Under the pieces are notes generated by a model that was given only the letters and a program-made list of their open reading frames with translations, ran no database searches and had not been told where the DNA came from. Position numbers and translations under genes: made by a program. A stretch of 41,461 bases of DNA from JAICKN01 sp036489565 (GTDB lineage: Bacteria > Acidobacteriota > Terriglobia > Terriglobales > Acidobacteriaceae). Positions 7,948 to 15,924 of this stretch are shown in pieces. How positions within the stretch are numbered: position 1 is the stretch's first letter; each line of letters starts with the position of its first letter. The stretch covers positions 1-41,461 of the forward strand of contig DASXFN010000107.1 in the NCBI GenBank assembly GCA_036489565.1. Reading direction: 5' to 3'.

Positions 7948-7960
7948 ACAGCCCAGGCCG

Positions 7961-8650
7961 CTACGCGATCGGCTTCAAGGGAAGCGACTGGTTGACCGCA
8001 AACAATGCCAATTCCAGACGTGTGGAGACGCCCAGCTTGTCAAAGATGTTACTGAGGTGATGTTTGACTGTGTCTTCGCTGATTTTGAAGTATTCGGCGA
8101 TTTCCTTGTTGGAATAACCGGCCACCACGGCAGAGACAATTTCCAATTCCCGCGGGGTCAGGCCGAATTTCCTCTGCCGCGCCTCTTCCCCCGACGACTG
8201 CATTAGATTTCTGAGATATTGCACGAGGTTGGAGACGCTTTCCCGTCCGACCCAATATTCTCCAGACATCACGGTGTAGATGCTTTTCAGAAGGAGCTGG
8301 GTGGCCGAATCCTTCAATACGACGCCACGCGCGCCCAGTTGCAATGCCTCAACAATTTGCTTTTTCTCAGCGGCCGCGGTCAGCAGGATAATGCGCACCG
8401 ACCCATGGTTCGAACTTGTGCTCATTTCGCGTAGCGCTTCCAGCCCGTGCTGGCGGGGCATGGCCAAATCCAGAAGCAGGATGTCCGGTTTCAGCTGGCG
8501 TGCCAACTTCACGGCCTCGGCTCCATCGCAGGCCTCGCCGATTACCTTTAGATCAGTCTCAGTTTCCAGCAATCTACGCAAACCATCGCGGAAAATAGGA
8601 TGGTCGTCAGCAATGACGATGCGAATTGGCAGCGATCTTCTGTTATCCAT
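7961..8650 (-). CDS. NarL/FixJ-type (LuxR HTH) response regulator
   Basis: A 229-residue DNA-binding response regulator. The receiver domain (about 8-130) has the acidic pair in IVIADDHPIF (Asp15/Asp16), the phospho-acceptor Asp61 in DILLLDLAMP, Thr in ILLTAAA and Lys in VVLKDSA. The LuxR-type helix-turn-helix (about 163-222) reads LTPRELEIVSAVVAGYSNKEIAEY followed by TVKHHLSNIFDKLGVSTRLELA. It overlaps the 3' end of the kinase gene by 8 bp, so the two are translationally coupled and almost certainly a cognate pair. The orphan Flp pilin gene follows 168 bp downstream on the same strand and is a plausible target. Confidence 0.95.
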   Translation of the reverse strand: MDNRRSLPIRIVIADDHPIFRDGLRRLLETETDLKVIGEACDGAEAVKLARQLKPDILLLDLAMPRQHGLEALREMSTSSNHGSVRIILLTAAAEKKQIVEALQLGARGVVLKDSATQLLLKSIYTVMSGEYWVGRESVSNLVQYLRNLMQSSGEEARQRKFGLTPRELEIVSAVVAGYSNKEIAEYFKISEDTVKHHLSNIFDKLGVSTRLELALFAVNQSLPLKPIA

Positions 8651-10466
8651 AGGCGGCTTCTCGTCTCTGCGGTATGCGGATTTCTAATCGGGCGCCCCGG
8701 CCCGGCGTGGACTCTATAATCAGTGCCCCGTCAATCAAGTGTACCCGCTCGCGAATCACAATGGGGCCTCGACCCGCGGTTTCCAGTTCGGCGTCGGTCA
8801 AAGTTCCGGTGAATGGGAAGCCGCGCCCGTCGTCTTCTACGGTCAGCTTCCATGTGCCTCGATCAGCAGCCAACTTAACAACAACGCGCTCCGCCTGGCT
8901 GTGCTTGCGCACATTCACGAGCGCTTCCTGCACGATGTGCGCGACTTCGCGGCACACCTGCTGCGGCATATCGATCAGGCCTACTTCGCAATGGAACCGG
9001 GCGACGATCCCCGTTTCTCGCTGGAACCTTTCCACCGCATCGCTCAGGAATGGGACCAGCCGTTTCGAATCCACGTCGAGCGACTTCATTTGCTGCATCA
9101 ACTCCCTGAGCTTCAGAACTTCTTCGCGGAGAAGACTTTGAATGCGGCCCAGTTCTTCCGGGATGACCGCAGGTTTCGCGACTGCCTGGCGACGCAAAAC
9201 GTCCACCTGCATCTCCACTGCAATAAGAGACTGCACTGCTCCGTCGTGAAGCTCGCGGGCAAACTTGGCGCGTTCGATGGCACCGGCTTTCTGGCGCAGA
9301 CGGCGCAACAGATAGACGTTATAAACGGCCGGACCGACCTGCCTCACAATTTCCTGCAGGAAGCGAAGCTCTTCTTCAGTGTTGCCGGCTAGTTCCGCGT
9401 TCAGAAGAAAGATCCTTCCCCACCACTCGCGCCCGAAAAGAAAAGATACGACAGCCACTGACTTGAATTGATGACGGCCCTTGAATTGTTCCAGAAAACC
9501 GTCCGGCATATCCTTGATGCGAGCGCCTTCCCTGTCTAAGCCAGTAAGAGACATTTGCGATTTTCCAGCTCCGCCGCGAAAAAAACCAAACCAGGTATCG
9601 GCGGGAAACCGCGAAAGATAGGTTTCATAGTCGGCAGGGGAAGAGTCCAGCCACTGAAAATCGGTGGCCGCACCCTCGTTCCAGCGCACTTCACTCACAT
9701 ACACGCGATTGCTGGCGGCTTCTTGCGAGGCAATCAAGGCCGACGACGCATCGTACATTTGCAAAAGTTCGGCCAGGATTCTTTGCAACGTTCCCGCCAT
9801 ACCGCTTTCCACGCGGACTCCCGCCAGGATGCGCGCAATCACGGACTTTTCAGCGCGCAACTGCTTTTGCTGTTCCGCCAACGCGCCAAGCAGCAGTCCC
9901 ATGACAATGAGATAGATGGAACGCATGAACAAGCGCTTGGGCTCGAAATCGCTCACGTCAGCGCCCAGCAATGGCAGGTGATGGTGCGTGACAAAATAAT
10001 TGAACCAATGCAGAAAACCCAAGTGGAAGATAAAGCTCTCCACCCAGAGCAGAATTACCGAGGCGCCGGCGGTGCTCATTGTCTCCCACAAGCCCCAGCG
10101 ATAGGCGGCGGCGGCGAGAACAAAAATAAAGAAAAGAAAGAAGGGACTCGCCTGCCCGGTAGCGAAGACGGAAATAACGCCCGGCCAAATCACATCCGCC
10201 GCGTGCACTAACAAGCGAAATGCTCTGGTGGGCGGCTGCCGCCTGCGGCGCAAAAGGATGATGATGATCATTCCCTGCGCGAGATAGAAACCGAGCAGGC
10301 CGGAAGCCCATGGCGAATAACGAATTTCACCGGGATCCATCCAGATGGCGACGAAGGCGGAAATAGCGAGCAGGACGCGCGCGGAGGCAAGCCAGCGCTC
10401 CACCCGGCGCGTCTCATCAATGCTGACGGGAGCACGCAAGCGCCATAGAAACCGGTGCCGTAGCAT
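8643..10466 (-). CDS. NarX-type membrane sensor histidine kinase (HisKA_3) with GAF-like domain
   Basis: A 607-residue kinase. About six transmembrane segments occupy residues 30-200, so there is no large periplasmic sensor. A GAF-like domain follows (about 215-385, with motif VAVVSFLFGREWWGRIFLL). The dimerisation/phospho-acceptor helix is of the HisKA_3 type, ERAKFARELHDGAVQSL, with His407. The ATPase domain has HIVQEALVNVRKHSQA (N box), VEDDGRGFPF (G1) and GPIVIRERVHLIDG. It should phosphorylate the overlapping NarL-type regulator. ATG at 10466 was chosen; an in-frame TTG at 10478 with a weak AGG upstream would add four residues. The signal sensed cannot be told from the sequence. Confidence 0.93.
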   Translation of the reverse strand: MLRHRFLWRLRAPVSIDETRRVERWLASARVLLAISAFVAIWMDPGEIRYSPWASGLLGFYLAQGMIIIILLRRRRQPPTRAFRLLVHAADVIWPGVISVFATGQASPFFLFFIFVLAAAAYRWGLWETMSTAGASVILLWVESFIFHLGFLHWFNYFVTHHHLPLLGADVSDFEPKRLFMRSIYLIVMGLLLGALAEQQKQLRAEKSVIARILAGVRVESGMAGTLQRILAELLQMYDASSALIASQEAASNRVYVSEVRWNEGAATDFQWLDSSPADYETYLSRFPADTWFGFFRGGAGKSQMSLTGLDREGARIKDMPDGFLEQFKGRHQFKSVAVVSFLFGREWWGRIFLLNAELAGNTEEELRFLQEIVRQVGPAVYNVYLLRRLRQKAGAIERAKFARELHDGAVQSLIAVEMQVDVLRRQAVAKPAVIPEELGRIQSLLREEVLKLRELMQQMKSLDVDSKRLVPFLSDAVERFQRETGIVARFHCEVGLIDMPQQVCREVAHIVQEALVNVRKHSQAERVVVKLAADRGTWKLTVEDDGRGFPFTGTLTDAELETAGRGPIVIRERVHLIDGALIIESTPGRGARLEIRIPQRREAAYG

Positions 10467-10565
10467 GGAAAATCGCAATCAGGAAACCTGCAAATCTGAA
10501 TTAACTTCTAGTACGGATGCGGCCCAACACCCAAACCCGAGCTAACCTACTGAGATCAAAGAACA

Positions 10566-10606
10566 TTTTGCTTTGGAGGAGTGTAGCACGATCGTGCTGA
10601 GCAAAA
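10566..10606. promoter_or_regulatory. Nested inverted repeats upstream of the kinase-regulator operon
   Basis: AGCACGATCGTGCT (10585-10598) is a perfect 14-bp palindrome. It is flanked by an outer inverted repeat, TTTTGCT (10566-10572) and AGCAAAA (10600-10606). It lies 100-140 bp upstream of the kinase start and 38-78 bp after the mrp stop. It may be an operator for the kinase/regulator operon or a 3' hairpin of the mrp transcript. No T-tract immediately follows, which disfavours an intrinsic terminator. The half-site GCACGA also occurs twice upstream of the pilin. Confidence 0.45.
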
Positions 10607-10643
10607 GGCGCCTGCGATCTCCCGAAACTCAAAAATCGATTTC

Positions 10644-11498
10644 TTACTGGATTTGGATCACGGGCTCGGGAGCATTGGCTTTGATCTCGTCCACGCGCGC
10701 AACGACCTGGCGGGAAAAATCATAGAGCGCTTTCGCATGAGGTGAATTTTCGCCCTGGGCAACTGTCGGATTTCCGCTGTCGCTGGCTTTACGGATTTCG
10801 GGGTCGAGTTGGATGCTGCCGAGAAAATCCACATTAAACTGGCGCGCAGTTTTTTCCGCGCCGCCCCGGGAGAAGACGTCAATCTCATGCTGGCAATGGG
10901 GGCAAACGAAGTAGCTCATGTTTTCCACCACGCCAATGATGTCCACCTTCATCTGGCGGAACATTTCAATGGCCTTGCGTGCATCCTGCAAAGAGACATC
11001 AGAAGGCGTGGAAACCACAATGGAACCTGTGAGCGGCACGGTTTGAATGAGCGAAAGGGCAACGTCTCCAGTGCCAGGCGGGAGGTCTACCACCAAATAA
11101 TCAAGGGTGCCCCACACCACGGATCCAAGAAATTGCCGGATGATGGAGTGCAACATAGGGCCGCGCCAGATGAGGGGTTTGTCTCCGGGATTCAGAAACC
11201 CCACGGAAATTACCTTGAGCCCATGAGCCTCAAGCGGTTCAATGCGATTGTCGCCAAGCACCTTTGGTTGCGCGTTAATTCCCAACATCAAGGGAACATT
11301 CGGTCCATAGACGTCGGCATCGAGCAACCCAACTTTGTGTCCCAACTTCGCGAGCGCAATCGCCAGATTCACGGCAAGAGTCGTCTTCCCTACCCCGCCT
11401 TTGCCCGATCCCACGGCAATAATGGCGCTCACGCCCGGCAAAGGTTGTGGAGCGGGAGGTTGCTGGCCAGGATGATGCGCGTGCGAATGCGAACCCAA
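10644..11498 (-). CDS. mrp: Mrp/ApbC-type iron-sulfur cluster carrier P-loop ATPase
   Basis: A 284-residue cytoplasmic protein of the Mrp/NBP35 family, which carries and delivers Fe-S clusters. It has the deviant Walker A GSGKGGVGKTT (30-40, signature Lys33), LLDADVYGPNVP (58-69), VVDLPPGTGD (136-145) and the cluster-binding CPHC (Cys199, Cys202). The usual N-terminal MIP18/DUF59 domain is absent, replaced by a short His/Pro/Gln-rich stretch SHSHAHHPG. The start is a TTG at 11498, with AAAGG about 9 nt upstream. The nearest in-frame stop upstream leaves no ATG or GTG, so TTG is favoured. It is the last gene of a likely four-gene operon with the small membrane protein 65 bp upstream. Confidence 0.93.
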   Translation of the reverse strand: MGSHSHAHHPGQQPPAPQPLPGVSAIIAVGSGKGGVGKTTLAVNLAIALAKLGHKVGLLDADVYGPNVPLMLGINAQPKVLGDNRIEPLEAHGLKVISVGFLNPGDKPLIWRGPMLHSIIRQFLGSVVWGTLDYLVVDLPPGTGDVALSLIQTVPLTGSIVVSTPSDVSLQDARKAIEMFRQMKVDIIGVVENMSYFVCPHCQHEIDVFSRGGAEKTARQFNVDFLGSIQLDPEIRKASDSGNPTVAQGENSPHAKALYDFSRQVVARVDEIKANAPEPVIQIQ

Positions 11499-11563
11499 AA
11501 GAGCACCTTTGTCGACAGTATTTGAAAACGATTACGTTGTAATTATACAGGTGAAAAGTTGCC

Positions 11564-11842
11564 CTAGCGGATCAAGGGAAGCTGTACTGAGGGTTCGATC
11601 AAGATTTTGTCTGCCGTAGATCGTGTGGCCCTTCGAGTAGCCCACCAGCAGCTTGCAGCTATGCCGGACCACACTAACTCCACGACGCCAAAGGGCCATG
11701 CACCTTGCAAGAATCCATAGACGGATCCGAGTATGCAGGAAAACGCAAACGCCAGAATAAAATTTGAATGGTGGTTCTCCAACGCGTAACAAACCACCAT
11801 CGCGGAGACCGCGAATAATCCGAAAATTGTCAGGGGATTCAC
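11564..11842 (-). CDS. Small membrane protein of unknown function
   Basis: A 92-residue protein with GTG start at 11842 (AGGA about 8 nt upstream). It appears to have two or three transmembrane helices: TIFGLFAVSAMVVCYALE (5-22), ILAFAFSCILGSVYGFLQ (29-46) and a third covering about 50-67. It ends in a polar tail. The motif YGFLQGAWPFGVVE resembles small membrane proteins common in Acidobacteriota and Proteobacteria, but I know no function. It sits 37 bp after the thioesterase stop and 65 bp before mrp, consistent with one operon. Confidence 0.7.
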   Translation of the reverse strand: MNPLTIFGLFAVSAMVVCYALENHHSNFILAFAFSCILGSVYGFLQGAWPFGVVELVWSGIAASCWWATRRATRSTADKILIEPSVQLPLIR

Positions 11843-11879
11843 GATCGATCCTGATTTTCAGGCGACCAGCACATCGAAA

Positions 11880-12380
11880 TCATATTTTGTTTTTGCGCCG
11901 GTCGGCTTCGGCACGACGTATTTCGCGCCTACGCCCAGCATCGTCATAGCGGCGGCGCTGATCTTCAGTCTCGGGAATCACCGCGGGCACGGGAATGCGC
12001 TTGCCCGCCGCATCCACGGCCACAAAAGTGAGATAGGCCGAACTGACGTGTTTATATTCGTCCTGAATATAGTTTTCCACCCACACGGTGACGCCGACCT
12101 CCATGGATGTGTGAAAGACGCGATTGACTGAGGCGCGCAGAATGACCACGTCGCCAATATGTACCGGCACCCAGAAATCCAAGTGATCAATCGAGGCGGT
12201 AACAACATAATTCCGGGAATGGCGGTGCGCGGCCAGCGCGCCCGCAAGATCAATCCAATGCATCAAACGGCCGCCCAGCAGGGTATTGAGCGGGTTCACG
12301 TCGTTGGGAAGAACGATCTCGTTCATCTCGGACTGCGAATCCCGGACGGGCCGGGGCATCATCAGTTCATCTTGGTTCAT
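11880..12380 (-). CDS. Acyl-CoA thioesterase, YciA/BACH-type hotdog fold
   Basis: A 166-residue hotdog-fold enzyme that hydrolyses acyl-CoA to free acid and CoA in the cytoplasm. The family signature is LPNDVNPLNTLLGGRLMHWIDLAGALAA split over residues 24-51, with Asn and Gly-Gly positions as in YciA and a catalytic Asp44. The segment VVTASIDHLDFWVPVHIGDVV (59-79) is also typical. The last 35 residues are a charged Arg-rich tail (DQRRRYDDAGRRREIRRA) beyond the hotdog domain. The ATG at 12380 overlaps the upstream gene's stop as ATGA (12377-12380), so the two are translationally coupled. Confidence 0.92.
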   Translation of the reverse strand: MNQDELMMPRPVRDSQSEMNEIVLPNDVNPLNTLLGGRLMHWIDLAGALAAHRHSRNYVVTASIDHLDFWVPVHIGDVVILRASVNRVFHTSMEVGVTVWVENYIQDEYKHVSSAYLTFVAVDAAGKRIPVPAVIPETEDQRRRYDDAGRRREIRRAEADRRKNKI

Positions 12381-12826
12381 GTGTGTGCGCTCGCCTTGAA
12401 GTCCGCCGAAGCGGGCTGGATTCTACGCAAAAGATAAGATTGCAGGTAACAGTCAGCCATTTTTTGAATGCCAAGATCGGAATGCGCAGAGATCCACGCT
12501 TGCAACGGCACGTCGTACTCCAGTTTTCCGTGGCCTGCGGGAAGATGTTCGCGTTCGCATGAATACCACAAAATTATGCGCGCATTTCCGTCATGCGCCA
12601 CAGCGAAACGCACCGAATCAAACTGGCGTTCCTTTGGCAGGCTGGGGCAGGCAGAGGCGTATCCCATGTTGCAGAAATCTTTCAGAACATTCGTAGAGAG
12701 ATCCTTAGTTTCGGCGCCGGGAGCGCAGCAATATCCAGTCCATCCCGCACCAAGCGGCAAGCGCGAAGGATGCATCCATGCCCCCTCCTGCAATTTTTCC
12801 GTCGGCATGAAGAAAGGACAGGCCAC
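12377..12826 (-). CDS. Uncharacterised cysteine-rich protein coupled to the thioesterase
   Basis: A 149-residue soluble protein of unknown function. Seven cysteines are present (3, 33, 34, 52, 60, 90, 125). The first five fall in apparently conserved motifs: CPFFMP (3-8), GYCCAPG (31-37), FCNMGYASACPSLP (51-64). WMHPSRLPLGAGWTG (17-31) lies between them. The spacing could hold a metal or Fe-S cluster, but this is inference. I believe similar proteins occur widely in Acidobacteriota; no function is known to me. The start is GTG at 12826 with GAGG 7 nt upstream; an ATG at 12808 would remove Cys3. It shares an ATGA overlap with the thioesterase gene. Confidence 0.72.
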   Translation of the reverse strand: MACPFFMPTEKLQEGAWMHPSRLPLGAGWTGYCCAPGAETKDLSTNVLKDFCNMGYASACPSLPKERQFDSVRFAVAHDGNARIILWYSCEREHLPAGHGKLEYDVPLQAWISAHSDLGIQKMADCYLQSYLLRRIQPASADFKASAHT

Positions 12827-12989
12827 GCGCGAACCTCTTCCAAGAATGATGGCATTCTACTCACCTGCCGCCCCAACTGCTAGTATCGCGTAAAATGCGC
12901 TCGGACCGAGGGAGGACATATAGTAGTCTCGTCTTAGGCAATCATTCATTAGCAACTGTATCTTTCGGCAGCTTACCTCTGAGAATTCT

Positions 12990-13298
12990 ATGGATCGTAT
13001 CGCAATATTGATGGGAGTCCTGGCGCAGAATCCTAATGACACTTTTGCCCGCTACGGATTGGCGATGGAGTATTCCAACTCCGGCAAGACCGAAGAAGCC
13101 TTGCAGGAGTTTGGCAAACTACTGGCCGCGAGCCCCGATTATGCGGCCGGATATTTCATGGCGGCGCAAACATTGACCAAAGTGGACCGGATCGAGGAAG
13201 CGCGCACAATGCTTCAGAACGGAATCGCCGCAGCCGAGCGCACCGGCAACTCTCATGCTCTTTCGGAGATGCAAGGCATGTTGTCGGAGCTGAGTTGA
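12990..13298 (+). CDS. Small TPR-repeat protein
   Basis: A 102-residue soluble protein made of about three tetratricopeptide-like helix pairs: NPNDTFARYGLAMEYSNSGK (15-34), EEALQEFGKLLAASPDYAAG (35-54) and YFMAAQTLTKVDRIEEARTM. TPRs bind other proteins; the partner is unknown. It has an ATG start at 12990 with only a weak GAG upstream. It is transcribed divergently from the Cys-rich protein operon and converges on the SDR gene. No signal peptide. Confidence 0.82.
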   Translation: MDRIAILMGVLAQNPNDTFARYGLAMEYSNSGKTEEALQEFGKLLAASPDYAAGYFMAAQTLTKVDRIEEARTMLQNGIAAAERTGNSHALSEMQGMLSELS

Positions 13299-13353
13299 AC
13301 CGGGAATCGTGTTGGATCAAAGAGCGGAGATCGGAACAGCAAGCATTGCACGG

Positions 13354-14160
13354 CTAATCTTTCGGCTTGACCATCCTTGCCATCCCCCACTCCATTAGCC
13401 CGGGGAAAAGTTGATACAGCTTGATCACTGGGTGCATAAACCAGGGCACGACCACCTCGCGTTTCCGCTTCCGGTAGCCATGTAGGATAGCCTGCGCAGC
13501 CCGCTCCGCGCTGATTCCTCGTGCTGAGGCCGGACGGACGCTGTTCTTTTCCTGGCCGCGAATTACGTTCGCGCTAAAGTTCGTGCGCACATATCCCGGG
13601 CACACCGTCATCACTTGGATGTTCGCGCCTTTCAGTTCAATGCGCGCCGCCTTCCCCACCGCATTCATGGCAAATTTCGTGGCGCTGTAAATTGCATGAA
13701 AAGGTAGCGGAATGTGCCCGGCCACGCTTGAAATATTAATGATCGCGCCCTCGCCCTGCTGCTTCATCACCGGAATGACGGCCTGCATGGACATGAGCGT
13801 TCCGAAAAAATTGCTTTCAAACGTAGCGCGCACACTGGCCATGTCCGCCTGTGCGACGGAATCCATGATCCCGTGCCCGGCATTGTTCACCCAGATATCC
13901 ACGCGTCCAAAATGATGCAAGGTCAGGCTAAGCACGCGGTCAATTTCCTCGCGGTGTCCTACATCACAAGCCATCGCCAGCGTGTTGTTGGAATGTCCGA
14001 TGCGGGCCCGCGCGGCTTCCGCTCTCCCGGCATCGCGCGAAAGTAGGATTACACGCGCGCCGTGATCGACGAAAATTTTGGCGATTGCCTCGCCAATGCC
14101 CATGGATGCGCCCGTAATGACAGCAACTTTTCCCGAGAGTTCTGTTCCAGTGGAAGCCAT
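13354..14160 (-). CDS. Short-chain dehydrogenase/reductase (SDR)
   Basis: A 268-residue classical SDR, an NAD(P)-dependent oxidoreductase. It has the cofactor motif TGASMGIG (16-23), ACDVGH (64-69), NNAG (92-95), the catalytic Ser145 in INISSVAGH and Tyr158/Lys162 in YSATK, then CPGYVRT. Ser40-Arg42 after the second strand (LLSRD) suggests NADP(H). The C-terminal 40 residues (RKREVVVPWFMHPVIKLYQLFPGLMEWGM) are longer and more hydrophobic than usual, similar to DltE/YqjQ-type SDRs that act on lipid-like substrates. The substrate cannot be assigned. No operon partner; the ATPase gene diverges 225 bp away. Confidence 0.93.
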   Translation of the reverse strand: MASTGTELSGKVAVITGASMGIGEAIAKIFVDHGARVILLSRDAGRAEAARARIGHSNNTLAMACDVGHREEIDRVLSLTLHHFGRVDIWVNNAGHGIMDSVAQADMASVRATFESNFFGTLMSMQAVIPVMKQQGEGAIINISSVAGHIPLPFHAIYSATKFAMNAVGKAARIELKGANIQVMTVCPGYVRTNFSANVIRGQEKNSVRPASARGISAERAAQAILHGYRKRKREVVVPWFMHPVIKLYQLFPGLMEWGMARMVKPKD

Positions 14161-14324
14161 GCCGTGCTTTTATCCTTACTGTATGAACAAGTCAAGCGGT
14201 TGCTGGACTCCCAATGCTGAACTCGCGAATTAAATCAACGCGGCACTGCGGATGCCGGATCGGCATGTTTCGAGCTTGCAGCCGGTAAGGCGATTCAAAG
14301 AACTGTTTCCACACAAGCGCGAAA

Positions 14325-14349
14325 TTGAGCCGGTACAGCGGCGTATAAT
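14325..14349 (+). promoter_or_regulatory. Likely promoter of the AAA ATPase-VWA operon
   Basis: A perfect -10 element TATAAT lies at 14344-14349 in GCGTATAATCGGCG, with a start point expected about 30 nt before the ATG at 14386. The only -35-like hexamer, TTGAGC (14325-14330), is 13 nt away, which is too close, so the -35 is uncertain. A near-identical context (CCGTATAATCGCG) precedes the gene at 38449. Confidence 0.5.
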
Positions 14350-14385
14350 CGGCGCAAGCAGCGTTTCTTTTGGGGGTTTTGTCCA

Positions 14386-15873
14386 ATGAGTTCTCCTCGG
14401 ACACTCGGCGAACTGCGCCGCAGTTCTTTTTCTGAACAACAACTCGCAACCCGGCATGTAAAAGATGAGTTGCGCGAAAATCTGACAACCAAGCTTCGCC
14501 AGGGTGGTTCGATCTTTCCCGGCATCGTGGGATATGACGATACCGTGGTGCCGCAGATCGTGAACGCGATTCTCTCGCGGCACAATTTTATTCTGCTGGG
14601 CTTGCGTGGTCAGGCCAAAAGCCGCATCCTGCGCGCGCTGACTTCCCTGCTCGATCCACAACTTCCCTACATCGAAGGATGCGAGATTCATGACAATCCT
14701 TATGCCCCCATTTGCCGGCGCTGCCGTGATCTGGTCGCACAGCGTGGAGACGACACGCCGGTAGCGTATCTCACGCAAGAACAACGTTACGTGGAAAAGC
14801 TGGCCACTCCGGATGTGACCATTGCGGACTTGATCGGCGACATTGATCCCATTAAGGCAGCGCGTGGTGGGCATGAACTCAGCAGCGAAATGACCGTGCA
14901 TTACGGCCTTCTGCCTCGCGCCAATCGCGGCATCTTCGCCATCAACGAACTTCCTGATTTGGCTGGGAAAATTCAGGTGGGATTGTTCAATATCATGCAG
15001 GAAGGGGACGTACAGATTAAGGGATATCCCATCCGCCTCCCGCTGGATGTGGCATTGGTTTTCAGCGCGAATCCTGAGGACTACACGGCGCGGGGGAAAA
15101 TCATCACGCCTCTCAAAGACCGCATTGGATCGGAAATCCGCACGCATTATCCCGCGACGGTAGAAGAAGGAATTGCGATTACCGCGCAAGAAGCCTGGAC
15201 TGCGCGGAACGGGCATAAGCTGCTGGTGCCAAAGTATGTGCAAGAAATTATTGAGCATATTGCTTTCACCGCGCGCGAAGACAAGAAGATTGACAAGCGT
15301 TCCGGAGTGAGCCAGCGGCTGCCGATTTCCTGCATGGAGAATGTGATTTCCAACGCTGAGCGCCGCGCCATTCGCCATGAGGAAAAAACGGTGGTTCCGC
15401 GCGTGGGCGACATTTACGCGGCCATGCCGGCGATCACGGGGAAACTCGAACTGGAATACGAAGGCGAAATGAAAGGCGCGGATTTCGTGGCGCGGGAACT
15501 CATCCGCACGAGCATTGCGAAAACTTACGACACCTACTTCAAAGGTATGGACATGCAGCAGGTAGTGCAGTGGTTCGACCTGGGCGGTGAAATCCAACTG
15601 GCCGATGCCGCCGGAGCGGGCGATGCGATTCAGTCCTTGCGCGGCATTCAGGGATTGATGGAGAAAACGGTGAAAGTCGGCGTGGGGCCGAAAGACGCGA
15701 CAGAATCCCAAGTCTCAGCCGCAGAATTTATTTTAGAGGGCCTGCACGCGCACAAACGCATCGGGCGCAATGAAGAGCGCGTTTTTACGGCAGGCGAGAA
15801 ACAGCCGAAAGTCGTCGAAAAAACCTACGAACGAGAGGAACAGGGGTTTCGGGGGCGAAGATCTTTTAATTAG
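14386..15873 (+). CDS. AAA+ ATPase of the Mg-chelatase I / MoxR-like group
   Basis: A 495-residue cytoplasmic ATPase, expected to work with the VWA protein encoded next door as a chaperone- or chelatase-like pair. The P-loop reads GLRGQAKS (72-79), with Ala where most Walker A motifs have Gly before Lys. The Walker B region GIFAINELPDL (182-192) has Asn-Glu instead of Asp-Glu. Sensor 1 is VFSANPEDY (225-233), followed by DRIGSEIRTHYP with the arginine finger region. An insertion with CEIHDNPYAPICRRC (99-113; Cys99, 110, 113) could bind zinc. The pair is found in several phyla without an agreed function. ATG start at 14386; a G-rich stretch lies 10-15 nt upstream. Confidence 0.88.
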   Translation: MSSPRTLGELRRSSFSEQQLATRHVKDELRENLTTKLRQGGSIFPGIVGYDDTVVPQIVNAILSRHNFILLGLRGQAKSRILRALTSLLDPQLPYIEGCEIHDNPYAPICRRCRDLVAQRGDDTPVAYLTQEQRYVEKLATPDVTIADLIGDIDPIKAARGGHELSSEMTVHYGLLPRANRGIFAINELPDLAGKIQVGLFNIMQEGDVQIKGYPIRLPLDVALVFSANPEDYTARGKIITPLKDRIGSEIRTHYPATVEEGIAITAQEAWTARNGHKLLVPKYVQEIIEHIAFTAREDKKIDKRSGVSQRLPISCMENVISNAERRAIRHEEKTVVPRVGDIYAAMPAITGKLELEYEGEMKGADFVARELIRTSIAKTYDTYFKGMDMQQVVQWFDLGGEIQLADAAGAGDAIQSLRGIQGLMEKTVKVGVGPKDATESQVSAAEFILEGLHAHKRIGRNEERVFTAGEKQPKVVEKTYEREEQGFRGRRSFN

Positions 15874-15912
15874 TCGTTGGGCACGAGCCAACGACCAAAG
15901 ATCAACGACTAA
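15870..15912 (+). promoter_or_regulatory. Two alternative RNA hairpins between the ATPase and VWA genes
   Basis: Three arms share complementarity. GTCGTTGG (15873-15880) can pair with CCAACGAC (15888-15895) as an 8-bp stem with a 7-nt loop. TTAGTCGTTG (15870-15879) can instead pair with CAACGACTAA (15903-15912) over 10 of 10 bases. The two folds exclude each other because both use the first arm, which contains the ATPase stop codon (15871-15873). The VWA start codon at 15925 lies 12 nt downstream. It may tune translation of the second gene, or be a remnant of a dispersed repeat. Confidence 0.45.
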
Positions 15913-15924
15913 CAGCAGCTTTTT

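Noticed and set aside
14230..15711. A 493-codon open frame antisense to the AAA ATPase gene
   Set aside because: It lies fully opposite a gene with clear AAA motifs, has no recognisable domain and a His/Arg/Phe-rich composition typical of shadow frames.
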